64,000 bases of DNA from assembly GCF_000246855.1 (NCBI RefSeq), contig NC_016609.1:6770744-6834743 (forward strand), in the 5' to 3' direction. The position numbers and the translations under genes are program-made. The notes under the pieces were generated by a model. The model searched no databases. It had not been told where the DNA came from and worked only from the letters and a program-made list of their open reading frames with translations. The DNA is from Niastella koreensis GR20-10. GTDB lineage: Bacteria; Bacteroidota; Bacteroidia; Chitinophagales; Chitinophagaceae. Below are positions 41,644-50,352 of this stretch, piece by piece (within the stretch, counting starts at the first letter, position 1; the number at the start of each line of letters is the position of its first letter).

Positions 41644-42000
41644 TCATTTCCTTCTTGTAGAAGCTATGATTTTTGTAAGTATTTTTTGAATTTCATCCAA
41701 TTTAATAATGAGCTCTTTACAGTCTGGATAACTCTCAGAATTCTCACATAACATCAACCAATATTGTGCTTCGTCAGCTTCCTTGGCTGCAACTTTCATC
41801 TTATGTATAAAATCAGCCCTGCTTTCTGGATTCCGGGCCTCCAACACGTTAGCCCCAATTGAGGTTCCATCCCTTAACAATTGGTTCATTATGATAAACT
41901 TTCTGGCATTTTCCAGTTGTTCACAATACTGAACCAACTTCAAGGAAAAATTAAAGGAAAGCTTTACTATTGGATTTGTTTCTAATAGCTCCTTTTGCAT
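41644..42000 (-). CDS. Four-helix-bundle protein (23S rRNA intervening-sequence type)
   Basis: 118 residues, all helical. LSFNFSLKLVQYCEQL, LLRDGTSIGANVLEARNPESRADF and KMKVAAKEADEAQYWLMLC match the family named after ORFs in 23S rRNA intervening sequences, here found outside any rRNA. Such genes are often mobile or multicopy in Bacteroidota. It is enclosed by octamer repeats on both sides. Molecular role unknown. Confidence 0.85.
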   Translation of the reverse strand: MQKELLETNPIVKLSFNFSLKLVQYCEQLENARKFIIMNQLLRDGTSIGANVLEARNPESRADFIHKMKVAAKEADEAQYWLMLCENSESYPDCKELIIKLDEIQKILTKIIASTRRK

Positions 42001-42045
42001 ATAACTTTTTTAAGTTAATAAAGGCGCTACGTAACAGAGCATTAT

Positions 42046-42105
42046 TTTACCATTAGCACATTATCGCATTAGCAAATTATCGCATTAGCAAATTAGCTAA
42101 TTACG
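42046..42105. repeat. TTAGCACA-type octamer repeats running into purS
   Basis: CCATTAGCACATTATCGCAT, then TAGCAAATTATCGCATTAGC, then AAATTAGCTAATTACG. The array crosses the stop codon of purS (42093-42095), so the last codons (I-S-stop) are part of the repeat. Confidence 0.75.
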
Positions 42106-42338
42106 ACTTCAAAATATTCCATTACCGGGTTAGCGAGTAACTTTTTGGAGGCTTCTTCGGCAATTGCTTTTGCCTGGTCAGGGGTGTTGGCTTCTACCTG
42201 CAGGGTGATGTTCTTTCCTACCCGTACATCCTGAATATTACCCAATCCCAGATTTTGCAATCCACCCATTACGGCTTTTCCTTGCGGATCGAGCAATTCT
42301 TTTAATGGCATTACCTTCACCTGAACTGTATAGGTCAT
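42093..42338 (-). CDS. purS: Phosphoribosylformylglycinamidine synthase subunit PurS
   Basis: 81 residues, the usual PurS size. YTVQVKVMPLKELLDPQGKAV and GLGNIQDVRVGKNITLQVEA are characteristic. PurS bridges PurL and PurQ in the FGAM synthase complex of purine synthesis; those genes are not in this window. Its ATG overlaps the pssA stop in ATGA. The C-terminal VVIS and the TAA come from a flanking octamer repeat. Confidence 0.9.
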   Translation of the reverse strand: MTYTVQVKVMPLKELLDPQGKAVMGGLQNLGLGNIQDVRVGKNITLQVEANTPDQAKAIAEEASKKLLANPVMEYFEVVIS

Positions 42339-43105
42339 GTTGTAGCTTTATTTTTGAACGCCAAAGATAAGATGATGTAAAGAATAAACACAACCGGTAC
42401 TGCCATCCATTTAAATAATATGCCGGCTATTATGGCCGCTACCAGTAAAATAAGCTTGGGCAGATTGCTTTTCACTGAAAAATTTTTAAACTTCAGCGCC
42501 ATCAACGGCAGGTTACTTACCATCAACAAGCTTACCACCATAATTACTCCATACCACAACCATGGGTTCAACATCAGGTGCACGGCAGTGGCATTATCGT
42601 GTAAGTAAAAGTAAATAAGTGGAAACGACGCTATTAACAACCCGGCAGCGGGGGTAGGAACACCTTTAAAGCCAAATTGCTGCGAATCGTCGATGTTAAA
42701 CTTACCCAGGCGAAAAGCCGCTGCACAGGGAATCAGTAATGCTGGCAATAAAGCAATAAACGGCATTTCTATGGCATCGGGTGATCCGGCATAACTTAAC
42801 CGCAGGAATTGATAGATGATCATACCAGGCGCCACACCAAAACTCACACAATCAGCCAGGGAATCCAGCTGTTTGCCCAAAGCTGAACTGGCATTGAACA
42901 AACGGGCAACAAACCCATCTAAAAAATCAACTACCGCGGCCAGCCCAATAAACAGGGAGCCCAGCCATATTTTTTCAGGAATTTCCAACCATTGTGCCCC
43001 GTCGTCATTGGTCACTATAATAATGCCATTTTGCAGTATGTATATTATAGCAATACAGCCAAAGAACAAATTGAGTAGCGTGAACAGGTTTGGTATATGT
43101 TTCAT
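42335..43105 (-). CDS. pssA: CDP-diacylglycerol-serine O-phosphatidyltransferase
   Basis: 256 residues with about seven membrane segments. The CDP-alcohol phosphotransferase motif is complete: DGFVAR, then 8 residues to G, then KQLDSLAD with both Asp. It makes phosphatidylserine, precursor of phosphatidylethanolamine, at the inner membrane. Starts HIPNLFTLLNLFFGC, typical of the Bacillus-like PssA subclass. Translationally coupled to purS by a 4-bp overlap, a pairing without an obvious biochemical link. Confidence 0.9.
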   Translation of the reverse strand: MKHIPNLFTLLNLFFGCIAIIYILQNGIIIVTNDDGAQWLEIPEKIWLGSLFIGLAAVVDFLDGFVARLFNASSALGKQLDSLADCVSFGVAPGMIIYQFLRLSYAGSPDAIEMPFIALLPALLIPCAAAFRLGKFNIDDSQQFGFKGVPTPAAGLLIASFPLIYFYLHDNATAVHLMLNPWLWYGVIMVVSLLMVSNLPLMALKFKNFSVKSNLPKLILLVAAIIAGILFKWMAVPVVFILYIILSLAFKNKATT

Positions 43106-43133
43106 GAATGCAAATTAGCTTATTCTTTTTCGT

Positions 43134-44426
43134 TTATTTTTTCTTCATCCAGGCTTCAATATCATCCGCCTTAATGGGAATTTTTGCCATCAGATCTTTG
43201 TTGCCGGTTTTGGTGATCCACAGGTTGTTTTCGATTCGGATGCCCATTTGTTCCTGTTCTATATAAATACCCGGTTCTACGGTAAATACCATTCCCGGTT
43301 TAATGGGTTCGGTACGAGTGCCCAGGTCATGCACATCTATACCCAGGTGATGCGAAATACCATGATATAAATACTTGCGGTAAGCGCGGTTGTCTTTATC
43401 CTCATTCTTCACATCGCCGGCACTCAGCAGCCCCAGCTTTACAAACACTTTGGTGGCTTCCGCTCCTACTTTATCAGTATAATCCAGGATGCTGATGCCT
43501 GGCTTCAGAATGCTTTTCGCATAGTCATGCAGGCGTAAGCAACTGTTGTACACTTCCTTTTGCCGTTTGGTGAACTTTCCACTCACCGGAACCGTACGGG
43601 TTAAATCGGCGCAATAACCACCGTATTCAGCACCAAAATCCATCAATACCAGCTCGCCATCTTTACACTCCTGGTTATTGAATACATAATGCAGGATACG
43701 GGCACGGTCGCCACTGGCAATGATGCTGCTGTAAGCAGGGCCGGTTGCGCGTTGCGACAAAAACGAATGCCAGATCTCCGCCTCTATCTCATACTCCATT
43801 ACACCCGGTTGTATGAATTTCAACAGTCGTTCAAACGTCTTTTGGGTTATATCTATTGCCTGCTGCAGCACGGCAACTTCCTGGGGCGTTTTAATAGCCC
43901 GCAGCTCTTTCATAATACGGGCGCTGCGTTTATACTGGTGCAGCGGGAAATGCTGCCGCATTTCTTCTGCATAGCGGTAATCGCGTACCGGCACCCAGTT
44001 GGATTTGCGGTCGTTTTCGTTCGTGTTCAGATAAATGGTATCGGCCAAATGGATCCAACCCTGTAAAACTGCGTCCAGGCTATCGAGCCACATGATGGTT
44101 TGAATGCCCGACATCTTGCGGGCCTCTTCTGCCCGTAAGCGCCTGCCGTCCCATTTCTCTTTCATTTCATTGGGGCGAACCAGCACCAGCACTTCCCGCA
44201 TTTTGGGATCGGGGTTATTGGGAAAAAGAATTACCATGGTGTCTTCCTGGTCAATACCGCATAACCAGTACAGATCGCTGTTTTGTTTGAACCGGTGGGT
44301 GGCATCGCCATTGGTAGGCAGTTCATCATTACTGTTGAAAATAGCAATCGCATTCTTATCCATCCTGGCCACAAACCGTTGACGGTTCTGGATAAAAATG
44401 GCGGGATCGAGTGGCAGATACTTCAT
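43134..44426 (-). CDS. pepP: Xaa-Pro aminopeptidase (M24B, aminopeptidase P)
   Basis: 430 residues from ATG 44426 (MKYLPLDPAIFIQNR); the ATG at 44543 would add 39 unrelated residues. The N-terminal AMP_N domain precedes the pita-bread catalytic fold with all five dinuclear metal ligands: DFGAEYGGYCADLTRT (two Asp), HHLGIDVHD (His), TVEPGIY (Glu) and IRIENN (Glu). It removes N-terminal residues ahead of proline. Cytosolic; no signal peptide. Confidence 0.9.
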   Translation of the reverse strand: MKYLPLDPAIFIQNRQRFVARMDKNAIAIFNSNDELPTNGDATHRFKQNSDLYWLCGIDQEDTMVILFPNNPDPKMREVLVLVRPNEMKEKWDGRRLRAEEARKMSGIQTIMWLDSLDAVLQGWIHLADTIYLNTNENDRKSNWVPVRDYRYAEEMRQHFPLHQYKRSARIMKELRAIKTPQEVAVLQQAIDITQKTFERLLKFIQPGVMEYEIEAEIWHSFLSQRATGPAYSSIIASGDRARILHYVFNNQECKDGELVLMDFGAEYGGYCADLTRTVPVSGKFTKRQKEVYNSCLRLHDYAKSILKPGISILDYTDKVGAEATKVFVKLGLLSAGDVKNEDKDNRAYRKYLYHGISHHLGIDVHDLGTRTEPIKPGMVFTVEPGIYIEQEQMGIRIENNLWITKTGNKDLMAKIPIKADDIEAWMKKK

Positions 44427-44559
44427 GTAGTTAATGTTTACAGTATAAATTGAAAGTAAATCACAAATAATAAAGAAGCACTTATTTGAGGCGGTAAAAA
44501 TAAATGAAAACGCGAGAACAGCCTCGAAATCATCAACATGCATTATATCTCAATCAGGC

Positions 44560-44700
44560 TGCGGTTAATCGCTGTATAAACAGGGACCCGGAAACCGGAA
44601 ACCAGGAACCAAATACTGATCAATAAACATATAAAATACTGGTTTTTAGTACCCATTCAGCAAAACCGCATGAGCAATCAACGGGGTTTTATACTAACAG
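44560..44700. repeat. Spacer with GGAAACC-type repeats
   Basis: The 400-bp gap 44427-44828 contains GACCCGGAAACCGGAAACCA followed by GGAACC at 44582-44609, a short degenerate array of about 8-bp units, and otherwise A/T-rich sequence ending in the pckA promoter. No gene or RNA is recognised in it. Confidence 0.45.
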
Positions 44701-44796
44701 ATGTTAGGTAGAAAATTCACAATAAACTACCCCCTGCATTAGAAAATATTCAAAAATGTGTCAGATAGCGGCATTGGCATGGATAAATTTTAATTA

Positions 44797-44804
44797 TATC
44801 TTTG
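44797..44804 (+). promoter_or_regulatory. pckA: -7 promoter element (TATCTTTG) of pckA
   Basis: TATCTTTG fits TAnnTTTG, with a TTG at 44774-44776 about 20 bp upstream as the -33 element. It lies 24 bp before the pckA ATG at 44829 and excludes the in-frame upstream start at 44802. Confidence 0.55.
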
Positions 44805-44828
44805 AGGCTCAAACAAACGAACGCTTGT

Positions 44829-46433
44829 ATGTCATTATCAACTATTGCAATCCCAACGAGAGGACTTGAGGAGCTGGGGCTTCGCTCAACCAACACATTG
44901 CATTATCAGTTAAGTGCTGAAGAGTTAGTGCATGACACTTTACGATTGAACCAGGGCGAACTGAACAATACAGGCGCGCTGGTAGTAAAAACAGGAGAAT
45001 TTACGGGCCGTAGTCCGAAAGACAAGTTCATTGTTAAAGATGAGATCACTGAAAATTCCGTTCACTGGAATGACTTTAACATTCCACTGGAAGAGAAATA
45101 TTTTCACTGCATACACAAAAAGATCCTTGACTACCTGAACGAACAGCCCGAAGTGTGGGTGCGCGACTCCTATGCCTGCGCCGATCCGCGCTATCGCCTG
45201 AACATTCGCGTAATTAACGATAATCCCTGGGCCAACCTGTTTGCCAATAACATGTTTATGCGCCCCGAGGAAGAAGATCTGGAAAACTTCAACCCTGAAT
45301 GGCATATCCTGGCAGCGCCTGGATTGCACCTCGATGCGAAGGAATGTGGCGTTCGTCAGCACAATGCAGCTGTTATCAGCTTTAAACACCGCACCATTTT
45401 AATTGCGGGCAGCGCTTATACCGGCGAGATCAAAAAAGGTATTTTCTCTATTCTCAATTATATTTTACCCCACGACAAAGGCGTATTAAGCATGCACTGC
45501 TCTGCCAACATTGGCCAGGACGGCGACACTGCGCTTTTCTTTGGTTTAAGTGGAACCGGTAAAACCACCCTGAGCGCCGATCCCAATCGTAAACTGATTG
45601 GCGATGACGAACATGGCTGGACCGACAACGGGGTATTTAATTTTGAAGGCGGTTGCTATGCCAAATGTATTGACCTGAGCCAGGAAAAAGAACCGGCTAT
45701 TTATGCGGCCATCCGCGGCGGCGCGCTGGTAGAAAATACCAACTTTTACCCGGCCACCAACGAAATTGACTTTGCCAACAAGACCATCACCGAGAATACC
45801 CGGGTTTCTTACCCATTACACTACATCTGTAATGCGATTGAGCCCGCTCAAGGTGGTATACCCGAAAATATTTTCTTTTTAACCTGCGATGCCTATGGCG
45901 TGCTGCCCCCGGTATCGAGATTAACCCCTGCACAGGCCATGTACCAGTTCATTTCTGGTTATACCGCCAAGGTTGCAGGAACGGAAGCAGGCGTTACTGA
46001 ACCCAAATCTACCTTCAGCGCCTGCTTTGGCGCCCCCTTCTTACCCCTGCACCCCGGCCAATACGCCGCCATGCTGGGTGAAAAGCTGAGAAAACACAAT
46101 GTGAAGGTTTGGCTCATCAACACCGGCTGGACGGGCGGCGCCTATGGTACCGGCAGTCGTATGAAGCTGTCGTATACCCGCGCCATGATCAGTGCGGCAC
46201 TGGATGGTAAACTCGACAGCGTGGAATATGAAATGAACCCGGTATTTGGCATGGCGGTTCCTACCAGCTGCCCGGGAGTACCCGAAGCTATTTTGAACCC
46301 ACGCAATACCTGGGCCGATAAAACTGCTTACGACAAAGCAGCCGAAAGCCTGGCTAAACAGTTCATAACCAATTTTGAGAAATACGCTTCAGGGGTTTCG
46401 CCAGAAGTATTGGCGGCGGCTCCAAAAATATAA
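44829..46433 (+). CDS. pckA: Phosphoenolpyruvate carboxykinase (ATP)
   Basis: 534 residues. Decarboxylates and phosphorylates oxaloacetate to PEP in gluconeogenesis. Motifs: GEFTGRSPKDKFIV, MHCSANIGQDGDTALFFGLSGTGKTTLSADPNR (kinase-1 P-loop, in sections), IGDDEHGWTDNGVFNFEGG (kinase-2, metal) and NTGWTGGAYGTGSRM. Complete. Start ATG 44829 (MSLSTIA) lies just after the promoter. Followed by a strong terminator. Confidence 0.95.
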   Translation: MSLSTIAIPTRGLEELGLRSTNTLHYQLSAEELVHDTLRLNQGELNNTGALVVKTGEFTGRSPKDKFIVKDEITENSVHWNDFNIPLEEKYFHCIHKKILDYLNEQPEVWVRDSYACADPRYRLNIRVINDNPWANLFANNMFMRPEEEDLENFNPEWHILAAPGLHLDAKECGVRQHNAAVISFKHRTILIAGSAYTGEIKKGIFSILNYILPHDKGVLSMHCSANIGQDGDTALFFGLSGTGKTTLSADPNRKLIGDDEHGWTDNGVFNFEGGCYAKCIDLSQEKEPAIYAAIRGGALVENTNFYPATNEIDFANKTITENTRVSYPLHYICNAIEPAQGGIPENIFFLTCDAYGVLPPVSRLTPAQAMYQFISGYTAKVAGTEAGVTEPKSTFSACFGAPFLPLHPGQYAAMLGEKLRKHNVKVWLINTGWTGGAYGTGSRMKLSYTRAMISAALDGKLDSVEYEMNPVFGMAVPTSCPGVPEAILNPRNTWADKTAYDKAAESLAKQFITNFEKYASGVSPEVLAAAPKI

Positions 46434-46527
46434 TCTGCTTTTTTTGTTCTGGTTTCAGTTTTTTTAATGATATTAGAAGGCTTTTTGAGAAAAAAGCATT
46501 TCGGTCTCAACGATTACTTTGCCATAG

Positions 46528-46560
46528 AAAAGGTTGTCTCATAAAATGGGACAACCTTTT
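46528..46560 (+). terminator. Rho-independent terminator of pckA
   Basis: AAAAGGTTGTC pairs with GACAACCTTTT around an 11-nt loop, followed by ATGTTTTTATTT. It lies about 95 bp after the stop. Confidence 0.8.
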
Positions 46561-46610
46561 ATGTTTTTATTTCGATTGATTTGAATTAAGTTGCTATTGT
46601 ATTATAGGCT

Positions 46611-47138
46611 ATGAGCAAGGCAGCACTTTCATTACTCCTGGTGTGTATCGCCGTTATGCAGGCGGGCAACCTGATTCCCTGGAGCGCCTCCCGAAAACTT
46701 ACCTGGAGCGATTTCACGGGCAATCCCGATCCGCATACCTCCAACGCAGCCCTTACCAGCAGCAATATCAATATTGAATATGGGTACGACGAAAAGGGAT
46801 TTCAGTATTCCATTACCTGCAACTTCGATAAAAACCGGTCGTGGGTACGTATAAAGAACAATGAGGTACTGGCCCATGAACAGGGCCATTTTGATTTGGC
46901 TGAAATAAATGCCCGCAGGCTGAACAAGCTTATAAAGGCGTATCATTTCAACGCCAAAACCGCCAAAACCGATCTGAATAAAATATATGGGGATGCCATG
47001 AAACAGCACCGCCTGGAACAAACCCAGTACGACCAGGAAACCGATTACTCGCGCAACAGGCCCCGGCAGGCGGAATGGCTTGCAAAAATTGAACAGGAAT
47101 TAAAGGAAACGGCGCCTTACGCCAATTATCATCATTAA
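46611..47138 (+). CDS. Secreted DUF922-family putative zinc protease
   Basis: 175 residues; starts MSKAALSLLLVCIAVMQAGN (signal peptide). The DUF922 hallmarks are WSASRKLTWSDFTGNPD and the HExxH-like HEQGHFDLAEI, which gives the predicted metal site. Family members are annotated as secreted Zn-dependent proteases, but activity is not established. It converges with the deoxynucleoside kinase gene, overlapping by 4 bp. Confidence 0.8.
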   Translation: MSKAALSLLLVCIAVMQAGNLIPWSASRKLTWSDFTGNPDPHTSNAALTSSNINIEYGYDEKGFQYSITCNFDKNRSWVRIKNNEVLAHEQGHFDLAEINARRLNKLIKAYHFNAKTAKTDLNKIYGDAMKQHRLEQTQYDQETDYSRNRPRQAEWLAKIEQELKETAPYANYHH

Positions 47139-47770
47139 AACAAACCGTAAAGCTGAGAATCTATCTTGCGGATGATCTCACCCAGGTGTTCATCATTCTC
47201 GGGGAATTTGTTTTTATCGATGTCTATCACCAACAACGGGCCTTCCTTATAACCGTCGATCCATTTATTGTAGAAATCATTGAGGCGCTTCAGGTAATCG
47301 AGCCGGATGTTCTCTTCATATTCGCGGCCACGCTTTTGTATTTGCGCAACCAGGGTTGGCACCGATGCTTTCAGGTAAATAAGCAGATCGGGTGGTTGCA
47401 CCATTGTTTTTAATGTTTCAAAAAACATGAAGTAGTTATCGAAATCGCGCTTACTCATTAACCCCATTTCATGCAGGTTGGGCGCAAAAATGTAAGCATC
47501 TTCGTATATAGTACGGTCCTGTACGATGGTTTCGGTACCACGTTGAATATCGTTCAGTTGCTTGAGGCGGCTGTTGAGGAAATAGATCTGCAGGTTAAAA
47601 CTCCACCTGGGCATATCATCATAAAAATCGAAGAGATAGGGGTTATGGTCTACATCTTCAAACTGGGGTATCCAGCGATAATGTTTACTGAGGAGCTCGG
47701 TGAGCGTAGTTTTGCCCGCACCGATATTACCCGCTATAGCAATATGCTTCGGTTTTTTTGCTTTTGCCAT
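47135..47770 (-). CDS. Deoxynucleoside kinase
   Basis: 211 residues. P-loop IAGNIGAGKTTL, FEDVDHNPYLFDFY (substrate pocket Glu), VQDRTIYEDAYIF (the DRS/DRT motif) and a LID-like RGREYEENIRLDYL identify the dGK/dCK/dAK family. It phosphorylates deoxynucleosides for dNTP salvage in the cytosol. Nucleoside specificity cannot be read reliably. Convergent overlap of 4 bp with the DUF922 gene. Confidence 0.9.
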   Translation of the reverse strand: MAKAKKPKHIAIAGNIGAGKTTLTELLSKHYRWIPQFEDVDHNPYLFDFYDDMPRWSFNLQIYFLNSRLKQLNDIQRGTETIVQDRTIYEDAYIFAPNLHEMGLMSKRDFDNYFMFFETLKTMVQPPDLLIYLKASVPTLVAQIQKRGREYEENIRLDYLKRLNDFYNKWIDGYKEGPLLVIDIDKNKFPENDEHLGEIIRKIDSQLYGLF

Positions 47771-47869
47771 CTTTATAGAGTTCTATCCCGTTTCGTCCAC
47801 CTTTGTGGGGACAATCAAAAATTTAAGATATTAATTCTTTCCGGTTTTAGACCTGTTCGCCGATCTTTT

Positions 47870-48880
47870 TTAATAATAATTCAACCCAATGGCCTCACGA
47901 GTCAGTTGCATGGTTGCCTGTGCGCTGGCCCGGGCCTTTTCAGCCCCCTGGATCATCACTTTTTTCAGGTAGTCAGTATCCTGCTGAATGGCTTCGGCTT
48001 TTTCGCGGATAGGCGCTATAAAACGTACCATGTCTTCGGCCAGTTGCTTTTTCATATCACCATACCTGATGGTACATGCGTTATAATCTTCTTCAAACTT
48101 CTTAATAACGTCCGGCGCGCTTACCAGCTTCATCAGCAAAAAGATGTTCTCGATGTAATCGGGTTTAGGCGTGTTGGGTTCTGTGGGGCCGCTGTCTGTT
48201 TTGGCCTTCATCACTTTTTTGCGGATCTGATCATCGGGATCGCTGAGGTATAAGGTGGCATATTGGTTCTCGCTTTTACTCATTTTGCCAGCGCCATCGA
48301 GACTGGGCACTTTTATGAGTTCGCTGCCATAGTTAAATGCAAAGGGCTCGGGGAATACTTCACCACCGTAGCGGTGATTGAACCGGTTTACATAATCTCT
48401 GGCCATTTCCAGGTGTTGCTCCTGGTCTTTACCTACCGGCACCAGCTTGGCGCGGTGTAACAAAATATCGGCTGCCTGTAATACAGGATACGTCAACAAA
48501 CCGGCATTAATATTTCCCGGCTGCAAACGGATCTTGTCTTTAAAGGTGGTGGTCTTTTCCAGTACACCCACCATGGCAATCATGTTCAGGTACAGGTACA
48601 GCTCGGAGGTTTCATAAACATGGCTCTGGCAGTAGAGCGCACATTTATTGGGATCGAGGCCACACGCCAGGTGCTCGGCCAGTACCCTGGTTATATTAGT
48701 TTTTAAATCTTTTGTATCAGGCAGGGTGGTAAGGGCATGCAGGTCGGCCACCATAAAAAAGCAGTTGTATTCTTCCTGCATCCGCACGAAGTTGCGCAAC
48801 GCCCCAAAATAATTACCCAGGTGTAAAAACCCGGTTGGGCGTATGCCGCTCATGACAATCTCTTTATTAACACTTTGCAT
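47870..48880 (-). CDS. trpS: Tryptophanyl-tRNA synthetase
   Basis: 336 residues, class I aminoacyl-tRNA synthetase. SGIRPTGFLHLGNYFGAL contains the HIGH-like motif (HLGN) and GAGKMSKSENQ the KMSKS motif; GLLTYPVLQAADIL is typical of TrpRS. Complete and of normal length. It charges tRNA-Trp in the cytosol. About 100 bp separate it from the kinase gene downstream on the same strand. Confidence 0.95.
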   Translation of the reverse strand: MQSVNKEIVMSGIRPTGFLHLGNYFGALRNFVRMQEEYNCFFMVADLHALTTLPDTKDLKTNITRVLAEHLACGLDPNKCALYCQSHVYETSELYLYLNMIAMVGVLEKTTTFKDKIRLQPGNINAGLLTYPVLQAADILLHRAKLVPVGKDQEQHLEMARDYVNRFNHRYGGEVFPEPFAFNYGSELIKVPSLDGAGKMSKSENQYATLYLSDPDDQIRKKVMKAKTDSGPTEPNTPKPDYIENIFLLMKLVSAPDVIKKFEEDYNACTIRYGDMKKQLAEDMVRFIAPIREKAEAIQQDTDYLKKVMIQGAEKARASAQATMQLTREAIGLNYY

Positions 48881-48904
48881 AAGGAGGGCGAAGATAAGAA
48901 ATTC

Positions 48905-49111
48905 AGAATGAGCTGATGTGCGAATGTGCTAATTTGCTGAAGAGGCCGCTGCCTTTTGCGCAATAATATCATTTACAATATGTTCCGGTTATCATTTACC
49001 TGGTTCTACCCCATTTGCCTTTGAATTTCGCCATTGATCTTTAACCATTAACCGTTCGCCCATCATTAGCAAATTAGCCTATAAGCATATTAGCATATTG
49101 ACCTATTTTTG
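48905..49111. repeat. GCTAATGT/TTAGCATA octamer repeats leading into the gatC promoter
   Basis: AGCTGATGTGCGAATGTGCT and AATTTGCTGAAG lie at 48910-48940; CATTAGCAAATTAGCCTATA and AGCATATTAGCATATTG lie at 49063-49100. The right-hand array reaches into the promoter of gatC and supplies the TTG of its -33 region. Confidence 0.65.
49104..49111 (+). promoter_or_regulatory. gatC: -7 promoter element (TATTTTTG) of gatC
   Basis: TATTTTTG fits TAnnTTTG and lies 5 bp before the gatC ATG, implying a leaderless transcript. Confidence 0.5.
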
Positions 49112-49116
49112 TTCGT

Positions 49117-49413
49117 ATGGAAGTAAATGACGCATTGGTACAGAACCTGGCTAACCTGGCCCGCCTGCAGTTCAACGATCAGGAAAAAGAAATAATCAAG
49201 ACAGACCTGCAACGAATGATTCATTTTGTCGACAAACTGAATGAATTGAATACGGAAGGGGTGGAACCGCTTTTACATATGACCGATGCCATCAATGTGT
49301 TGCGTGAAGATGAGGTAAAAGGCTCCATTACCCGCGAAGAAGCACTTAAAAACGCGCCCGACACAGACGGTACGTTCTTCAAAGTGCCCAAGGTTATTAA
49401 AAAACAGGAATAA
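49117..49413 (+). CDS. gatC: Asp-tRNA(Asn)/Glu-tRNA(Gln) amidotransferase subunit C
   Basis: 98 residues with the usual GatC pattern: LVQNLANLARLQFNDQEKEI, MIHFVDKLNELNTEGVEPLLHM and LREDEVKGSITREEALKNAPD. It stabilises the GatCAB complex that amidates mischarged tRNAs; gatA and gatB are not in this window. 9 bp upstream of an ABC ATPase gene, so the two are probably co-transcribed. Confidence 0.9.
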   Translation: MEVNDALVQNLANLARLQFNDQEKEIIKTDLQRMIHFVDKLNELNTEGVEPLLHMTDAINVLREDEVKGSITREEALKNAPDTDGTFFKVPKVIKKQE

Positions 49414-49422
49414 ACTTATTCT

Positions 49423-50124
49423 ATGAGTTCGATCATTCATCTGGAAGGTATTCGCAAAAGCTACTTCATGGGTAAACAGGAACTACAGGTGCTGAAGGGC
49501 ATTAACCTGGATATCCATAAAAATGAATATGTAGCCCTGATGGGGCCCTCCGGTTCCGGCAAAAGTACCCTGATGAATATTCTTGGCTGCCTGGACTCCC
49601 CTACTGCCGGCCAGTATGTACTGAATGGTCAGGACGTAAGCAAAATGGCCGATGATAACCTGGCCGATGTGCGTAATAAAGAAATTGGCTTTGTGTTTCA
49701 GCAGTTCAACCTGTTGCCCCGCCTTACAGCTTTGGAAAACGTAGCCTTACCACTGGTATATGCCGGTGTTGGCCGTAAGGAACGTACAGAAATGGCCATG
49801 GAAGTAATAAAAAAAGTGGGTCTGGAAGATAGAAGCCATCACAAACCCAATGAACTATCGGGTGGTCAATGTCAGCGTGTAGCCATTGCCCGGGCGCTGG
49901 TGAATAATCCTTCGCTCATTCTGGCCGATGAACCTACCGGCAACCTGGATACCAAGACGTCTATAGAGATCATGCAGATCTTTGGCCAGATACAGGCGGC
50001 GGGCAATACCGTTGTACTGGTTACACACGAGGAAGATATTGCGAATCATGCACACCGGATTGTGCGGTTGCGCGATGGATTGATTGAGAGTGATAAAAGG
50101 CGGGTGGCTGAGTTGGTTGGTTGA
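49423..50124 (+). CDS. ABC transporter ATP-binding protein (MacB/LolD type)
   Basis: 233 residues, one complete ABC ATPase: Walker [11 protein letters not shown]-loop [18 protein letters not shown], signature [15 protein letters not shown], Walker [13 protein letters not shown] and H-loop VLVTHEED. This is the MacB/LolD/FtsE subclass working with DUF214-type permeases; none is adjacent. The C-terminal LVG and stop TGA merge into a GTTGACAAG repeat array. Confidence 0.9.
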   Translation: MSSIIHLEGIRKSYFMGKQELQVLKGINLDIHKNEYVALMGPSGSGKSTLMNILGCLDSPTAGQYVLNGQDVSKMADDNLADVRNKEIGFVFQQFNLLPRLTALENVALPLVYAGVGRKERTEMAMEVIKKVGLEDRSHHKPNELSGGQCQRVAIARALVNNPSLILADEPTGNLDTKTSIEIMQIFGQIQAAGNTVVLVTHEEDIANHAHRIVRLRDGLIESDKRRVAELVG

Positions 50125-50225
50125 CAAGTTAACACGTTGACAAGTTAACGAGTAAGGAGACTGTTAAGAGCTTTAAAGGAGGAGGTTGATAACGTTGATA
50201 GGGTTGACAGAGTTGATAAAGGGCG
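50113..50225. repeat. GTTGACAAG / GTTGATA-type repeats
   Basis: TTGACAAGTTAACACGTTGA continues CAAGTTAACGAG (8-bp units), and at 50185-50222 GTTGATAACGTTGATAGG is followed by GTTGACAGAGTTGATAAAG (9-bp units). The array starts inside the end of the ABC ATPase gene. GCTTGCAGC-type words follow at 50265-50315. Confidence 0.75.
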
Positions 50226-50352
50226 GGAATGACAAGAAAGTGTTTCCGATATTGCTTTGCCGCGCAGGGGCTGTATTGCTTGCAGCTTGTAGCTTACAGC
50301 TTGCGGCTTGAAGCTGTCCTCCCATTGTCTACTGCCTTTAATAAAAAAACTT

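Noticed and set aside
44802-44828. Upstream start of pckA at 44802
   Set aside because: That codon overlaps the TATCTTTG promoter element; the family begins near the ATG at 44829.
47471-48253. Plus-strand ORF of 260 aa across the kinase and trpS genes
   Set aside because: Antisense to two well-supported genes; it is cysteine- and phenylalanine-rich as expected for a shadow.
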